Of a stretch of DNA of 64,000 bases, positions 17,034 to 25,982 are shown one piece after another. Made by a program: the position numbers and the translations under genes. Every line of letters begins with the position of its first letter. Position 1 is the stretch's first letter. Origin of the DNA: Acetobacter garciniae (GTDB taxonomy: Bacteria > Pseudomonadota > Alphaproteobacteria > Acetobacterales > Acetobacteraceae); contig NZ_JAFVMH010000005.1 of assembly GCF_017377735.1 (NCBI RefSeq), positions 186,001 through 250,000 on the forward strand, in the 5' to 3' direction. The notes under the pieces are model-generated. The model was not told where the DNA came from. It saw only the letters and a program-made list of their open reading frames with translations, and did no database searches.

Positions 17034-18623
17034 ATGTCCGTGGTAAAGAGCGAACGTACGGAGCGTATAGGCGCGCTCTACCGTGAACCGGCAGGTTTTT
17101 TCGATTTCGCGGCGTTTACGGCGGCCCGCCCCACAAAGGCTGCAATCCTGGCTGTTTTTGTAGGTTTTATTGCTGTCTGGACCTTTTTCTACACGGTTAC
17201 GGAAGCCCCGGTCCCCATCAAGCACGACATGACAGAGGCCTATGCCTGGGGGCAGGAATTCCAGTTCGGGTACCATCAGCACCCGCCATTCTGGGCGTGG
17301 CTATGCGGAATCTGGTTCAAGACTTTCCCCACGACACCGCTTTTTTTCGCGGCTCTCAGCGCTACCAATGCGGCTGTCGGCCTGCTGGGTGTCTGGTATC
17401 TTCTGGGGTGTCTGGTCTCTGGCCCGCGGCGTGTCGCAGCCTGGGCGTTACTGCTACTGACCCCGCTTTATACATTCTACGCCTATAAATTTGATGCCAA
17501 TATCATTTTTCTCTCGGTATGGCCCTGGACGCTTTTTTTCTTTTTCCGCTCCGTCTCGCGGCCCGGCCTGTCATCGGCACTTGGCCTGGGCATTATGGTG
17601 GGGTTTGGCCTGTTGTCCAAATATTACGTGCTGCTGCCTCTGGCCGGGTGCGTGGGCGCGGCGCTGGTCGCCGCACCGGGGCGGCAATGGCTGGCTTCGC
17701 GCTGGCCATGGGTGTCGGCAGTTGTGGCCTTGCTCACTTTCGCGCCGCACCTGCTGTGGCTGGCGCAGAACCAGGCTCCGCCGTTGCATTATCTGGGCAG
17801 CAAGCTGGGTGCTCCCTGGCACGAGGTCTGGCACCGGGCCCTGCGGGCAGGGGGTGGGCTGTGCGGCATGATGCTGGGTGTTGTGGGGGTTGTCGCAGGC
17901 GTAGCGGTAATGGGGCGTGCCCTTTCGGCTTCGCCCGCGCAGGCCCAGCCCCCTGCTGCCGAGCCGGCAGTTCTGTCGCCTGATCAGTGGCGCATGGTCG
18001 CGGTGGTGACCCTGACCCCGGTTATCCTGACCGAGCTATCGGCCCTGATGCTGAAAACCGTCGTGATGGATGAAATGATGATCGGGGTGGTGCCGCTGGC
18101 ACCGCTGCTGGTCATGCAGGCTTTTCCCCACTGCCCGACCCGCCTTCTGGCCAAAGTCAGCGTATATGGCGCGGCTCTGCTCAGTCTTGGCGCGGTGGCG
18201 GCGGCCCCGGCCTATGCGTATTGGCGTGTGGCGCACCAGCAGAGATGGCTCAAGCAGGCGCCGGTCGAAGAAATCGTGCTGGAAGCCACGGCTTTGTGGC
18301 AGCGCCATGTTCCGGCCCCGCTGACCTATGTCAGCGGATCCTTTACCATGGAAAACGGGGCGGCGTTCTACAGCCCGGCGCATCCGCACAGTTTTGTCGG
18401 GCATGATTTCAACCAGGCCTTATGGGTGACGCCCGAACGCATTCGTGACCACGGGCTGCTGTCCATCTGCGTTGCGGACGACCTGATTTGCCTGCAAAAT
18501 GCCGCCCGGTTCGCGACCGCGCAAACGCTCCGCGTGCCGGTGACCCTGTCGCATCGCTTTCTCGGCTACAGCGCCAATCCTGTTGCCTATATCGTGGTTA
18601 TTACACCCCCGCTTGCCCGATAG
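17034..18623 (+). CDS. GT39/ArnT-like integral membrane glycosyltransferase
   Basis: Polytopic inner-membrane protein of 529 residues in the dolichyl-phosphate-mannose-protein mannosyltransferase-like (PMT_2) superfamily. After the first helix comes a loop with the acidic motif IKHDMTEAYAWGQEFQ followed by HQHPPFWAWLCG, the conserved donor-site region of this group. About ten hydrophobic segments follow, then a C-terminal soluble portion with Trp/Tyr-rich strands. The start at 17034 follows AGGG; the frame is open to 16941, but those codons add nothing typical. Members transfer sugars from polyprenyl phosphates to lipid A, glycans or proteins. No cognate polyprenyl-phosphate synthase is adjacent. 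Confidence 0.75.
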   Translation: MSVVKSERTERIGALYREPAGFFDFAAFTAARPTKAAILAVFVGFIAVWTFFYTVTEAPVPIKHDMTEAYAWGQEFQFGYHQHPPFWAWLCGIWFKTFPTTPLFFAALSATNAAVGLLGVWYLLGCLVSGPRRVAAWALLLLTPLYTFYAYKFDANIIFLSVWPWTLFFFFRSVSRPGLSSALGLGIMVGFGLLSKYYVLLPLAGCVGAALVAAPGRQWLASRWPWVSAVVALLTFAPHLLWLAQNQAPPLHYLGSKLGAPWHEVWHRALRAGGGLCGMMLGVVGVVAGVAVMGRALSASPAQAQPPAAEPAVLSPDQWRMVAVVTLTPVILTELSALMLKTVVMDEMMIGVVPLAPLLVMQAFPHCPTRLLAKVSVYGAALLSLGAVAAAPAYAYWRVAHQQRWLKQAPVEEIVLEATALWQRHVPAPLTYVSGSFTMENGAAFYSPAHPHSFVGHDFNQALWVTPERIRDHGLLSICVADDLICLQNAARFATAQTLRVPVTLSHRFLGYSANPVAYIVVITPPLAR

Positions 18624-18773
18624 GCACGATATTCCGCGTCATGGGGCGGGGGATTATGGCCCGGTGCCCGGCCGTGCTATGAAGGGTATGGGCGTATGCT
18701 GGCCTGATCGCAGCGGCGACCCTGACCTGGCCGTTGGTGCCAGGTGTGTTCTTTCAGCCAGGAATCCTTGGAG

Positions 18774-19610
18774 ATGAAACTGTGTCGTTTTGGCAAGGAC
18801 GGGGCGGAACGTGCCGGGCTGGTCGATGCCCAGGGTGTTCTGCGCAGCCTTGAAGGCCATGTGGCCGATATCACCCCCGACAAACTTGCCCCCGAACATC
18901 TGGCCCGACTGGCAGGTCTTGACCCGGCAAGCCTGCCTGTCGTGGCAGGGCCTGTCCGTTACGGGGTGCCGGTTGCCGGTATTGGCAAATATATCTGCAT
19001 CGGCCTGAATTACCGCGACCACGCACAGGAAGCCGGGCTGGCCATCCCGCCCGAGCCGATCATTTTTCTCAAGGCGATCAGCGCATTATGCGGCCCGGAC
19101 GACGGTATTCTTCCCCCTGTGGGATCAACCCGCCTGGATTGGGAGGTTGAACTGGCCGTGATCATCGGATCGCGCGCCAGCAACGTGGCGGAGGATGCGG
19201 CACCGGAGCATGTGGCGGGTTATTGTGTTGCCAACGATGTGTCCGAACGTGCTTTTCAGATGCAGTCCAGCCAGTGGGACAAGGGCAAGGGTTGCGACAC
19301 GTTCGGCCCGCTGGGCCCATGGCTCGTAACCCGGGACGAGGTCCCCGACCCGCAGAACCTCGGCCTGTGGCTGGATGTCAACGGGCGGCGGATGCAGGCG
19401 GGCAACACGTGCAACATGATTTTTCCGGTGGCGGAGATCGTCTCCTATGTCAGCCGCTACATGACGCTGCTGCCGGGCGACGTTATCGCCACCGGCACGC
19501 CGCCGGGTGTCGGCATGGGCATGCGGCCGCCTGTCTACCTGCAAGCGGGCGATGTGGTGGAACTCGGGATTGACGGGCTGGGCCGACAAAGGCAAATCGT
19601 CGCGGGCTAG
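18774..19610 (+). CDS. Fumarylacetoacetate hydrolase family protein
   Basis: Metal-dependent C-C hydrolase or isomerase/decarboxylase-type enzyme, 278 residues. It contains GKYICIGLNYRDHAQEAG, the metal-ligand strand RLDWEVELAVIIG (two Glu), VANDVSERAFQ (Asp) and GDVIATGTPPGVGMG. These are the FAH/2-hydroxyhepta-2,4-diene-1,7-dioate isomerase family signatures. AGGAA lies 8 bp before the ATG. It is followed at 86 bp by a BASS transporter, which suggests the pair handles an organic acid; which acid is unknown. Confidence 0.85.
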   Translation: MKLCRFGKDGAERAGLVDAQGVLRSLEGHVADITPDKLAPEHLARLAGLDPASLPVVAGPVRYGVPVAGIGKYICIGLNYRDHAQEAGLAIPPEPIIFLKAISALCGPDDGILPPVGSTRLDWEVELAVIIGSRASNVAEDAAPEHVAGYCVANDVSERAFQMQSSQWDKGKGCDTFGPLGPWLVTRDEVPDPQNLGLWLDVNGRRMQAGNTCNMIFPVAEIVSYVSRYMTLLPGDVIATGTPPGVGMGMRPPVYLQAGDVVELGIDGLGRQRQIVAG

Positions 19611-19696
19611 ATGCCCGTTCGGCACAGCTGTTTCAATCACCCCTGTTCGGTGCGCCTGCGCGAGCACCGTTCCGGCCCGTTGCATGAAGATCGCGC

Positions 19697-20611
19697 ATGA
19701 TAACCCGTCTGTTCCCGTTCTGGGCCATTGTTGTTTCCGCCCTGGCCGTATTCTGGCCCGCACCGTTCCTGCGGATCACGCCCGCCGTCACGTTTTTGCT
19801 GGCGTTTATCATGTTCACCATGGGGGTCACGCTGACACCGGGCGATTTCGGGCGGATTGCGCGCAGGCCATGGCCCGTTCTGGCCGGGGTGGGGCTGCAT
19901 TATCTGGTCATGCCGCTGGCGGCGTGGCTGATCGCCCATGCGCTGCACATGTCCCCCGACCTTGCGACTGGCATGGTGCTTGTGGGCTGTGTCGCCAGCG
20001 GCACGGCGTCCAATGTCATGATCTATCTGGCGCGGGGGGATGTCGCCCTTTCGGTCAGCATCAGCATGCTGTCTACCCTGGTGGGTATTGTGGCCACACC
20101 GCTTCTGACACGGCTGTATGTGTCCGCCGGGGTGGCGGTCGATAGCTGGGGGCTGTTTCGCAGTATCGTGACAATGGTCGCCCTGCCGGTGCTGGGCGGA
20201 GTTGTCGTCAATACGCTGTGCCACCGTGCCGTGCGCCGGGTGGAACCCGCCTTGCCCTTGGTGGCCATGGTCTCGATCCTGAGCATTATCGCCTGTATCG
20301 TGGCCGGGGTGGGCCCGTCTTTGGCATCGGCCGGGCCTGTCGTCCTGCTTGGCGTGGTCGCCCATAACGCGCTGGGGCTTCTGGGCGGGTATTGGGGCGG
20401 GCGCGCTCTGGGGTTTGACGAGGCCGTGTGCCGCACGCTGGCCCTTGAGGTCGGCATGCAGAATTCAGGCCTGGCCGCCACATTGGGGCGGCTTTATTTC
20501 TCACCCCTGGCGGCCCTGCCGGGCGCTGTCTTTTCCATCTGGCATAATATTTCCGGCTCCGCCCTTGCCGCCTTATGGGCCGGACGGCCCGCGAAAACGC
20601 GCAGGCCCTAG
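19697..20611 (+). CDS. Bile acid:sodium symporter (BASS) family transporter
   Basis: Integral membrane protein of 304 residues with about ten hydrophobic segments. Typical BASS elements are [15 protein letters not shown] after helix 2, [32 protein letters not shown] (the broken-helix sodium-site region) and [16 protein letters not shown] near the end. Bacterial members carry pantothenate, pyruvate-like acids or bile acids. It is probably co-transcribed with the preceding FAH-family gene. A strong hairpin follows. Confidence 0.82.
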   Translation: MITRLFPFWAIVVSALAVFWPAPFLRITPAVTFLLAFIMFTMGVTLTPGDFGRIARRPWPVLAGVGLHYLVMPLAAWLIAHALHMSPDLATGMVLVGCVASGTASNVMIYLARGDVALSVSISMLSTLVGIVATPLLTRLYVSAGVAVDSWGLFRSIVTMVALPVLGGVVVNTLCHRAVRRVEPALPLVAMVSILSIIACIVAGVGPSLASAGPVVLLGVVAHNALGLLGGYWGGRALGFDEAVCRTLALEVGMQNSGLAATLGRLYFSPLAALPGAVFSIWHNISGSALAALWAGRPAKTRRP

Positions 20612-20625
20612 CCCGCAGACCGCGT

Positions 20626-20662
20626 GGCCCGGCCCCGCGTTCGCGCAACGCAGGGCCGGGCC
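20626..20662. terminator. GC-rich hairpin between convergent genes
   Basis: GGCCCGGCCC (20626-20635) and GGGCCGGGCC (20653-20662) form a perfect 10-bp stem; the loop contains a further CGCG/CGCG mini-stem. It sits in the 68-bp gap between the convergent BASS and pirin genes and could stop both transcripts, though neither side has a T-run. Confidence 0.5.
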
Positions 20663-20679
20663 GGCAAAGGCAGCGCGGT

Positions 20680-21381
20680 TCAAGGCGCGGTATCCACCAG
20701 GACGATTTCACTGTCCTCCAGCGCGGTGATTTTGAGGACATCCACATCGGAAATCGCGACACCGTCGCGCTCGTTCACGGTTTGCCCGTCAATCTCAACG
20801 CGGCCCCGGGCCATTACCAGATAGCCCAGCCGGTCTGCCCCCAGGGCGTAGTCGGTGCTCTGCCCCTTGTTCAGCGTTGCACCCAGTACCCGTGCATCCG
20901 CATGGATCGGCAGGGCGTCGCCATCGTCCTTCCGGCCCGAGGCCAGGGCCACGAAACGCCCGGCCCGCTCACCCTTGGGGAACATCCGGCTGCCCCAGGA
21001 CGGCGCATGGCCGCCGCGGTTGGGCATGATCCAGATCTGGAAAAGCCGGGTGGTGCTGTCTTCCAGGTTATGCTCGGCATGGCGTATGCCCGTTCCAGCC
21101 GACATGACCTGCACATCCCCCGCTTCCGTCCGGCCCGTATTGCCCAGGCTGTCCTGGTGGGTAATCGCACCTTCACGGATATAGGTGATGATTTCCATGT
21201 CCCGGTGCGGATGCGCGCCAAAGCCGGTGCCCGGGGCAATCGCATCGTCGTTCCAGACGCGCAGTGCGCCCCAATGCATGCGATCGGGGTCGTGGTAGTC
21301 CGCGAACGAGAAGTGATGCCTTGCATCCAGCCAGCCATGATCCGCGTGGCCGAGTTTTTCAAAGGGGCGAATTTCAATCAT
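20680..21381 (-). CDS. Pirin family protein (bicupin)
   Basis: Pirin/YhhW-type bicupin of 233 residues. The N-terminal cupin metal ligands are visible as the HPHRDMEIITY strand and the later GTGIRHAEHN strand (two His, one His, one Glu). MIEIRPFEKLGHADHGWLDARHHFSFADY is the normal family start. Enzymes of this group can act as quercetin dioxygenases. The frame continues far upstream (to 22194) but through the divergent LysR gene. It is probably regulated by that LysR through the long inverted repeat between them. Confidence 0.87.
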   Translation of the reverse strand: MIEIRPFEKLGHADHGWLDARHHFSFADYHDPDRMHWGALRVWNDDAIAPGTGFGAHPHRDMEIITYIREGAITHQDSLGNTGRTEAGDVQVMSAGTGIRHAEHNLEDSTTRLFQIWIMPNRGGHAPSWGSRMFPKGERAGRFVALASGRKDDGDALPIHADARVLGATLNKGQSTDYALGADRLGYLVMARGRVEIDGQTVNERDGVAISDVDVLKITALEDSEIVLVDTAP

Positions 21382-21449
21382 TGTCGTGTCTTTCTGTCCT
21401 GGATTGCGTTTGTCTTCAGGCAGACCATATCGCGTCGGCCATAATGTTT

Positions 21450-21485
21450 TAAATGGAAATAAACGAAATGCTTTGTTTCCATTTA
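21450..21485. promoter_or_regulatory. 14-8-14 bp inverted repeat between pirin and LysR genes
   Basis: TAAATGGAAATAAA (21450-21463) and TTTGTTTCCATTTA (21472-21485) match as inverted arms at 13 of 14 positions across an 8-bp spacer. It is AT-rich inside GC-rich DNA, 69 bp from the pirin start and 88 bp from the LysR start. It is a strong candidate binding site for the divergent LysR regulator. Confidence 0.6.
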
Positions 21486-21573
21486 GTGTGTTATACCTTG
21501 AAGGCAGGGCTGTGGCCCCCATGTGGTTATGGGGTTGCAAACCGCAGCCAGCGTTTGTTTGTGGAGTTGCGCG

Positions 21574-22515
21574 ATGCGCCTGCCTGATTTTGAAGCATGG
21601 GCGATTTTTGCCAAGGTCGCGGAGCAGGGGTCGTTCTCCCGCGCGGCGGAGGCGGTTCAACTCTCCAAACCCACAATCTCCAAGGCGGTCGGGCGTCTGG
21701 AACGTGCGTTGGGCGTGGCCCTGTTCAACCGCAATTCCCGCCAGTTGTCGCTGACCGAAACCGGGCGCGCCCTGCTGGGCCACGCAAACCGGATCCTGGC
21801 CGAAGCGGAGGCCGCGGAAAGCGAGGCCAAGGGCGGCACGCTCAAGCCGTCGGGGCTGATCCGCGTGGCCGCCCCCATGACGTTTGGCATACGCCATTTC
21901 TCGCCGGTCCTTCCGGGGTTTTTGGAACGCTACCCCGATGTGGATATTACCGTCGATTTCAGTGACGCAATCATCGACCTTGTGGCCGAAGGCTATGACC
22001 TGGCCCTGCGTATCGCATCGCTGGCGGATTCCGCCCTGCGCGCGCGGCGTCTTTGCCCGGTGCGCCTTCTGCTTGTGGCAACGCCTGCCTATCTGGACGG
22101 GATCGGGCGGCCCCGGCACCCGCGTGATCTGCAAAGCAGGAAAGGCTTTGTCTACACCAACACCTCTGCCCCCGGCATGGTGCGGTTGAAACATGAACCA
22201 ACGGGCAAGGATTTCGTGCTTTCACAGGCATCGCGCCTGCGCGCCAACAATGCCGAGGCTTTCCTGCCCGCGCTGGAGGCGGGGCTGGGGTTTGGCCTGT
22301 TCCCTGAATTCATGGTCTCCGAAGGCCTGCGCTCGGGCTTGCTGGAACGCATCTTGCCGCAGTGGGAGGCCCCGCCCGTGGCCCTGTATATCGTAACCCC
22401 GGCCAGTTCCCTGCGCCCTGTCAGGGTCAGCGCTTTTCTCGATTATCTGGTCAAGGCGTTCGAGCACCCGCCATGGTGCGACACCGAGCCCGAAACGATA
22501 CCCGCCCCGGCCTGA
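21574..22515 (+). CDS. LysR-family transcriptional regulator (divergent from pirin)
   Basis: DNA-binding regulator of 313 residues. The HTH reads FEAWAIFAKVAEQGSFSRAAEAVQLSKPTISKAVGRLERALGVALFNR, closely of the DsdC/PecT-like branch that controls pirin and quinone-reductase genes in many proteobacteria. The effector domain follows with RVAAPMTFGIRHFSPVLPGFLERYPDVDI. ATG 21574 follows GTGGAG; an ATG at 21523 in the same frame is less likely. It probably regulates pirin and possibly wrbA, which converges on it. Confidence 0.85.
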   Translation: MRLPDFEAWAIFAKVAEQGSFSRAAEAVQLSKPTISKAVGRLERALGVALFNRNSRQLSLTETGRALLGHANRILAEAEAAESEAKGGTLKPSGLIRVAAPMTFGIRHFSPVLPGFLERYPDVDITVDFSDAIIDLVAEGYDLALRIASLADSALRARRLCPVRLLLVATPAYLDGIGRPRHPRDLQSRKGFVYTNTSAPGMVRLKHEPTGKDFVLSQASRLRANNAEAFLPALEAGLGFGLFPEFMVSEGLRSGLLERILPQWEAPPVALYIVTPASSLRPVRVSAFLDYLVKAFEHPPWCDTEPETIPAPA

Positions 22516-22537
22516 AACGCGCGGGGCGGGGCTGTCA

Positions 22538-23134
22538 TCAGGCCAGTTTAAGGGCCAGTTGGGCCACGCGCGCGCCCAGGAACCTTGCCCCATCAAGCTC
22601 GTTCGCGCTGGGGTTGCGGGCGCCATCGCCGCCCGCAATCGTGGTGGCCCCGTAAGGCGACCCGCCCGTGACCTCATCCAGCCGTGTCTGGCCCTGGAAG
22701 GTATAGGGCAGTCCCGCGATCAGCATGCCATGGTGCAGCAGATTGGTGATGAGGGAGAACAGGGTGGTTTCCTGCCCACCATGCTGCGTGGCGGTGGAGG
22801 TAAAGGCCGCGCCGATCTTGCCAACCAGGGCTCCCTTGGCCCACAGCCCGCCGGTCTGGTCCCAGAAATTGGCCATCTGCGCGGGTATGCGGCCATAGCG
22901 GGTGGGTGCCCCCACGATAATGGCGTCATAATCGGGCAGTTCGGCGGTTGTCGCAATCGGTGCGGCCTGATCGGTCTTGAAATGATGCGCCTGCGCGACA
23001 GAGTCGGGCACAAGTTCGGGCACGCGCTTGACCTCCACGGCAACACCTTCGGCACGCGCGCCTTCGGCAATGGCGTGGGCCATGATTTCGAGGTGACCGT
23101 AGCTGGAATAATACAGAACAAGGATTTTCGTCAT
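22538..23134 (-). CDS. wrbA: NAD(P)H:quinone oxidoreductase, WrbA type
   Basis: Flavodoxin-like FMN enzyme of 198 residues that reduces quinones by two electrons and avoids semiquinone formation. FMN phosphate loop [12 protein letters not shown], then [44 protein letters not shown] and [12 protein letters not shown], all diagnostic for WrbA. Together with pirin and the LysR gene it forms a likely electrophile/quinone-stress group. A 42-codon reading frame stops just 4 bp upstream of its start. Confidence 0.92.
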   Translation of the reverse strand: MTKILVLYYSSYGHLEIMAHAIAEGARAEGVAVEVKRVPELVPDSVAQAHHFKTDQAAPIATTAELPDYDAIIVGAPTRYGRIPAQMANFWDQTGGLWAKGALVGKIGAAFTSTATQHGGQETTLFSLITNLLHHGMLIAGLPYTFQGQTRLDEVTGGSPYGATTIAGGDGARNPSANELDGARFLGARVAQLALKLA

Positions 23135-23576
23135 GTCTTCAGTCCTTCCCAAAAAATACCCGTGATCCACGCCGGTGTTTTTTCCGATCCCCAGCGGAGC
23201 CATTGTGGATCCGGGCGGTTCCTGACTGGATATCGGAGGTGGAGGCGCGTAAGAACAGAAACTTCATAAACACTCCATTTCCGATTTTTGCCTTGATCCC
23301 TGCATTCCCATGCGCCCCGGGGTTTGCGACAGGTCGGACCGTCTGGGTCACGGACGCTCCTGTGGTAAGACGTTCCAGAACGGATGAAGTCGCCAATACG
23401 TGCCCCGATCGGGTGTGGCCATGGGTGTCCCGATGGGGGCCTGCTGTTCACCATCCCTGCGAAAAGCCGGTATTGAAGGTCTGCCTGTGGTGGGCCAGAC
23501 TGTTAAACACCCGTAACAGGTGCCGGTTTGCACGCGCAGGCCATGGCTTGGTCCAGAACAAGGAGACACAGACCCC
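23135..23576. other. 442-bp divergent region between wrbA and the XRE-cupin gene
   Basis: Apart from the possible leader peptide near wrbA, I see no gene here. Frames crossing it (for example 23203-23763) have no recognisable content and overlap the XRE-cupin gene. It must hold the promoters of both flanking genes; no clear -35/-10 pair was found. Confidence 0.4.
23139..23267 (-). CDS. Possible 42-residue leader peptide upstream of wrbA
   Basis: A short frame starts at ATG 23267 with GGAGTG 5-8 bp upstream. It encodes a basic peptide beginning [16 protein letters not shown] and stops 4 bp before the wrbA start codon. Position and ribosome site suggest a translated uORF that could couple to wrbA. 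I do not recognise the peptide, and it may be fortuitous. Confidence 0.3.
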   Translation of the reverse strand: MKFLFLRASTSDIQSGTARIHNGSAGDRKKHRRGSRVFFGKD

Positions 23577-24278
23577 ATGCGACCCAGCAAGCGTATCGTG
23601 GCCGCCCGGAATGAAACCGCCCGAACGGGGGCCAGCCGCAATGCGGCGGCCAGGCAGACCGAAGACCTGGCGACCGGATCGCTGGCCAGCCCGGCGCGTG
23701 AACTCACCTTGGAAGAATCGCTGGGGGCCCAGGTCCGCCAGCTTCGTCGCCGGGCCGAACTGACGGGGGGCGACCTGGCAGCAGCGGCGGGTATTTCGCT
23801 GGGTATGCTCTCAAAAATCGAAAACGGGCAGATCTCGCCCTCGTTGGCGACCTTGCAGGCGGTCTGTCGGGCGTTGTCCGTGCCGCTCAGCCAGCTTTTC
23901 GCAACGGCCGAGGAACAGCATGACTGCTCTTTCGTCAAGACCGGGCAGGGTGTGGCGATCGAACGCCGCGGCACCAAGGCGGGCCACCATTACAGGCTGC
24001 TGGGCCATCTGCTGAGCGGGCCCGTGGTCATGGAACCGTATCTGATCACGCTGGATGAAGACGCCCAGCCTTATACGAGCTTTCGGCATCAGGGCGTGGA
24101 ACTGCTGTACATGCTCACCGGGCGGGTGGCGTACCGCCACGGGGAAGAAATTTATGAAATGGGACCGGGTGACACGCTGATGTTCGACAGCCAGGCGCCG
24201 CACGGCCCCGAAAAGCTGATCGAAACCCCCATGACCTATCTGTCGATCATCGTTTATCCGCGCCAGGTCGAGGGGTGA
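23577..24278 (+). CDS. XRE-family HTH regulator with C-terminal cupin
   Basis: Regulator of 233 residues. A polar N-terminal extension (about 40 residues) precedes the Cro/CI-type helix-turn-helix (LGAQVRQLRRRAELTGGDLAAAAGISLGMLSKIENGQISPSLATLQAVCRAL), then a cupin sensor domain (GVELLYMLTGRVAYRHGEEIYEMGPGDTLMFDSQAPHGPEKL). The AAGGAG before it is 12 bp from ATG 23577. It lies 104 bp upstream of the glxB-glxC-glxD-glnT operon on the same strand; such XRE-cupin proteins commonly accompany these genes, so it is the likely regulator of nitrogen-source use here. Confidence 0.87.
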   Translation: MRPSKRIVAARNETARTGASRNAAARQTEDLATGSLASPARELTLEESLGAQVRQLRRRAELTGGDLAAAAGISLGMLSKIENGQISPSLATLQAVCRALSVPLSQLFATAEEQHDCSFVKTGQGVAIERRGTKAGHHYRLLGHLLSGPVVMEPYLITLDEDAQPYTSFRHQGVELLYMLTGRVAYRHGEEIYEMGPGDTLMFDSQAPHGPEKLIETPMTYLSIIVYPRQVEG

Positions 24279-24315
24279 GGATATTTTCCTTTCAGGAAAT
24301 TTTTATTCTTTTGTG

Positions 24316-24345
24316 TTGACATGACGGCGATGTCGCTTATTGGAT
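24316..24345 (+). promoter_or_regulatory. Probable promoter of the glx-glnT operon
   Basis: A consensus -35 box TTGACA (24316-24321) is followed after 17-18 bp by the weaker -10-like TTGGAT, about 40 bp before the glxB start. Just upstream (24283-24302) an imperfect dyad TTTTCCT-TTC-AGGAAAT could be the operator of the XRE-cupin regulator. The whole gap is AT-richer than its surroundings. Confidence 0.45.
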
Positions 24346-24382
24346 AGGGGAAGGAACTCAAGCACTTTCGGGGAGTGATGCG

Positions 24383-25282
24383 ATGTGCGGCATCGTTGGA
24401 TTGTTTCTCAAGAACCCGGCCTTGCAGCCTGAGCTTGGCCTGCTGACCTCGCGCATGCTCAGGACCATGACCGAACGCGGCCCCGACAGTGCGGGGTTCG
24501 CGGTTTATAACGCCCTGGCGGCGGGCCAGCGCAAGATGACGGTGCGCGGCATCACGCCCGAAACGCAGGGCCCGTTCGAAGCCGGTTTTCTCGAACTCGT
24601 GGGCGGCACCGGCACGCTGCTCCAGCGGCATGACCATGTGGTGCTGACCTATGCCGGCGTGCATGAAGCAGCGCTAAGGGCCTATGTGCGCGACTTTGGC
24701 GCGGGCATTGCCTTTGCGGCAAGTGGCGAAGGGATCGAACTGTACAAGGGTGTGGGGCTGCCCGAACATGTGGCGACCCGCTTCGGCCTTGAAGGCATGG
24801 GGGGCACGCATGCCATCGGGCACACCCGCATGGCCACTGAATCGGCCGTGACCATTGCCGGGGCGCACCCGTTCTCCACCGGGCCGGACCAGTGCCTGGT
24901 GCATAACGGTTCGCTTTCCAACCACAACACGCTGCGGCGCCAGCTTGTGCGCGAAGGGCTCAGCTTCGAGACCGAGAACGATTCGGAAGTGGCGGCGGGC
25001 TACCTGTCATGGCGCCTTTCGCGCGGTGAAAAGCTGGATGAGGCGCTCAAGGCGTCGATCGACGATCTGGATGGGTTCTACACCTTTGTCGTGGGCACGC
25101 GCGACGGCTTTGCGGTGCTGCGCGACCCGGTGGCCTGCAAGCCCGCTGTCCTGGCCGAAACCGATGACTACGTGGCCTTTGCCTCGGAATATCGTGCCTT
25201 TGCCGAACTGCCGGGCATTGCCAATGCGCAGGTGTTCGAGCCCGAGCCCCAGCGTGTCTACCACTGGGATCATGCAGCGTAA
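24383..25282 (+). CDS. glxB: Class II glutamine amidotransferase (glutamate-synthase GATase module)
   Basis: Stand-alone Ntn-type glutaminase domain, 299 residues. Cys2 is the nucleophile (MCGIVGLFL) once Met is removed. Other family elements are RTMTERGPDSAGFAVY, GGTHAIGHTRMATESAV, HPFSTGPDQCLVHNGSLSNHN and the oxyanion/glutamine-binding ENDSEVAAGYL. It should release ammonia from glutamine for the FMN subunit. It is the first gene of an operon with glxC, glxD and glnT. The same three-module set also occurs as N-methylglutamate synthase (MgsABC) in methylamine users. Confidence 0.85.
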   Translation: MCGIVGLFLKNPALQPELGLLTSRMLRTMTERGPDSAGFAVYNALAAGQRKMTVRGITPETQGPFEAGFLELVGGTGTLLQRHDHVVLTYAGVHEAALRAYVRDFGAGIAFAASGEGIELYKGVGLPEHVATRFGLEGMGGTHAIGHTRMATESAVTIAGAHPFSTGPDQCLVHNGSLSNHNTLRRQLVREGLSFETENDSEVAAGYLSWRLSRGEKLDEALKASIDDLDGFYTFVVGTRDGFAVLRDPVACKPAVLAETDDYVAFASEYRAFAELPGIANAQVFEPEPQRVYHWDHAA

Positions 25283-25297
25283 GGCGGAGAGCGGATA

Positions 25298-25975
25298 ATG
25301 CAGATTATCGACATGAACACGACCGACCTGCGCGCGCTGAACACCGCGTTGCAGGCGGGTGAGGCAGGCAGTGCGTGGAGCGTGCATAACCCCGCCGGGC
25401 GGCACGCGCTGGCCGTGGGCCTGATGGAGGACATGACCGTCACCATCGATGGCCATGCCGGGTATTATGCGGCGGGCATGAACCAGAAGGCGCAGGTCAC
25501 GATCAACGGCAATGCGGGCCAGGGCGTTGCCGAGAACATGATGAGTGGCGCGGTTCACGTGAAAGGCAACGCCAGTTCCAGTGCGGGGGCCACGGCCCAG
25601 GGCGGCCTTCTGGTGATCGAAGGGGATGCAGGGGCGCGCTGCGGCATTTCCATGAAAGGCGTGGATATCGTCGTGCGGGGCTCCGTGGGGCATATGAGCG
25701 CGTTCATGGGCCAAAGCGGCAACCTGGTCGTGTGCGGTGACGCGGGCGAGGCACTGGGAGATTCCCTGTACGAGACACGGATTTTCGTGCGCGGCACGGT
25801 CAAGGGCCTGGGTGCGGACTGCGAGGAACAGCCCATGACCGAACAGGATCGCACCATTCTGGCCGGGCTGCTGGAACGCGCCGGCGTGACCGATTGCACA
25901 CCCGCGGATTTCCGCCGCTATGGATCTGCGCGCACGCTCTATCACTTCCACGTCGACAACGCATCGGCATACTGA
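25298..25975 (+). CDS. glxC: GXGXG-domain protein (glutamate synthase alpha C-terminal-like)
   Basis: Right-handed beta-helix protein of 225 residues, equal to the C-terminal GXGXG domain of GltB as a separate subunit. The repeated pattern is plain: TIDGHAGYYAAGMNQ, TINGNAGQGVAENM, VKGNASSSAGATAQGG, IEGDAGARCGISMKG and VCGDAGEALGDSLYE. It probably has a structural/channel role that joins the glutaminase and the FMN subunits. ATG 25298 follows GGAGAG. It ends 7 bp before the start of glxD. Confidence 0.87.
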   Translation: MQIIDMNTTDLRALNTALQAGEAGSAWSVHNPAGRHALAVGLMEDMTVTIDGHAGYYAAGMNQKAQVTINGNAGQGVAENMMSGAVHVKGNASSSAGATAQGGLLVIEGDAGARCGISMKGVDIVVRGSVGHMSAFMGQSGNLVVCGDAGEALGDSLYETRIFVRGTVKGLGADCEEQPMTEQDRTILAGLLERAGVTDCTPADFRRYGSARTLYHFHVDNASAY

Positions 25976-25982
25976 GGCAGTC

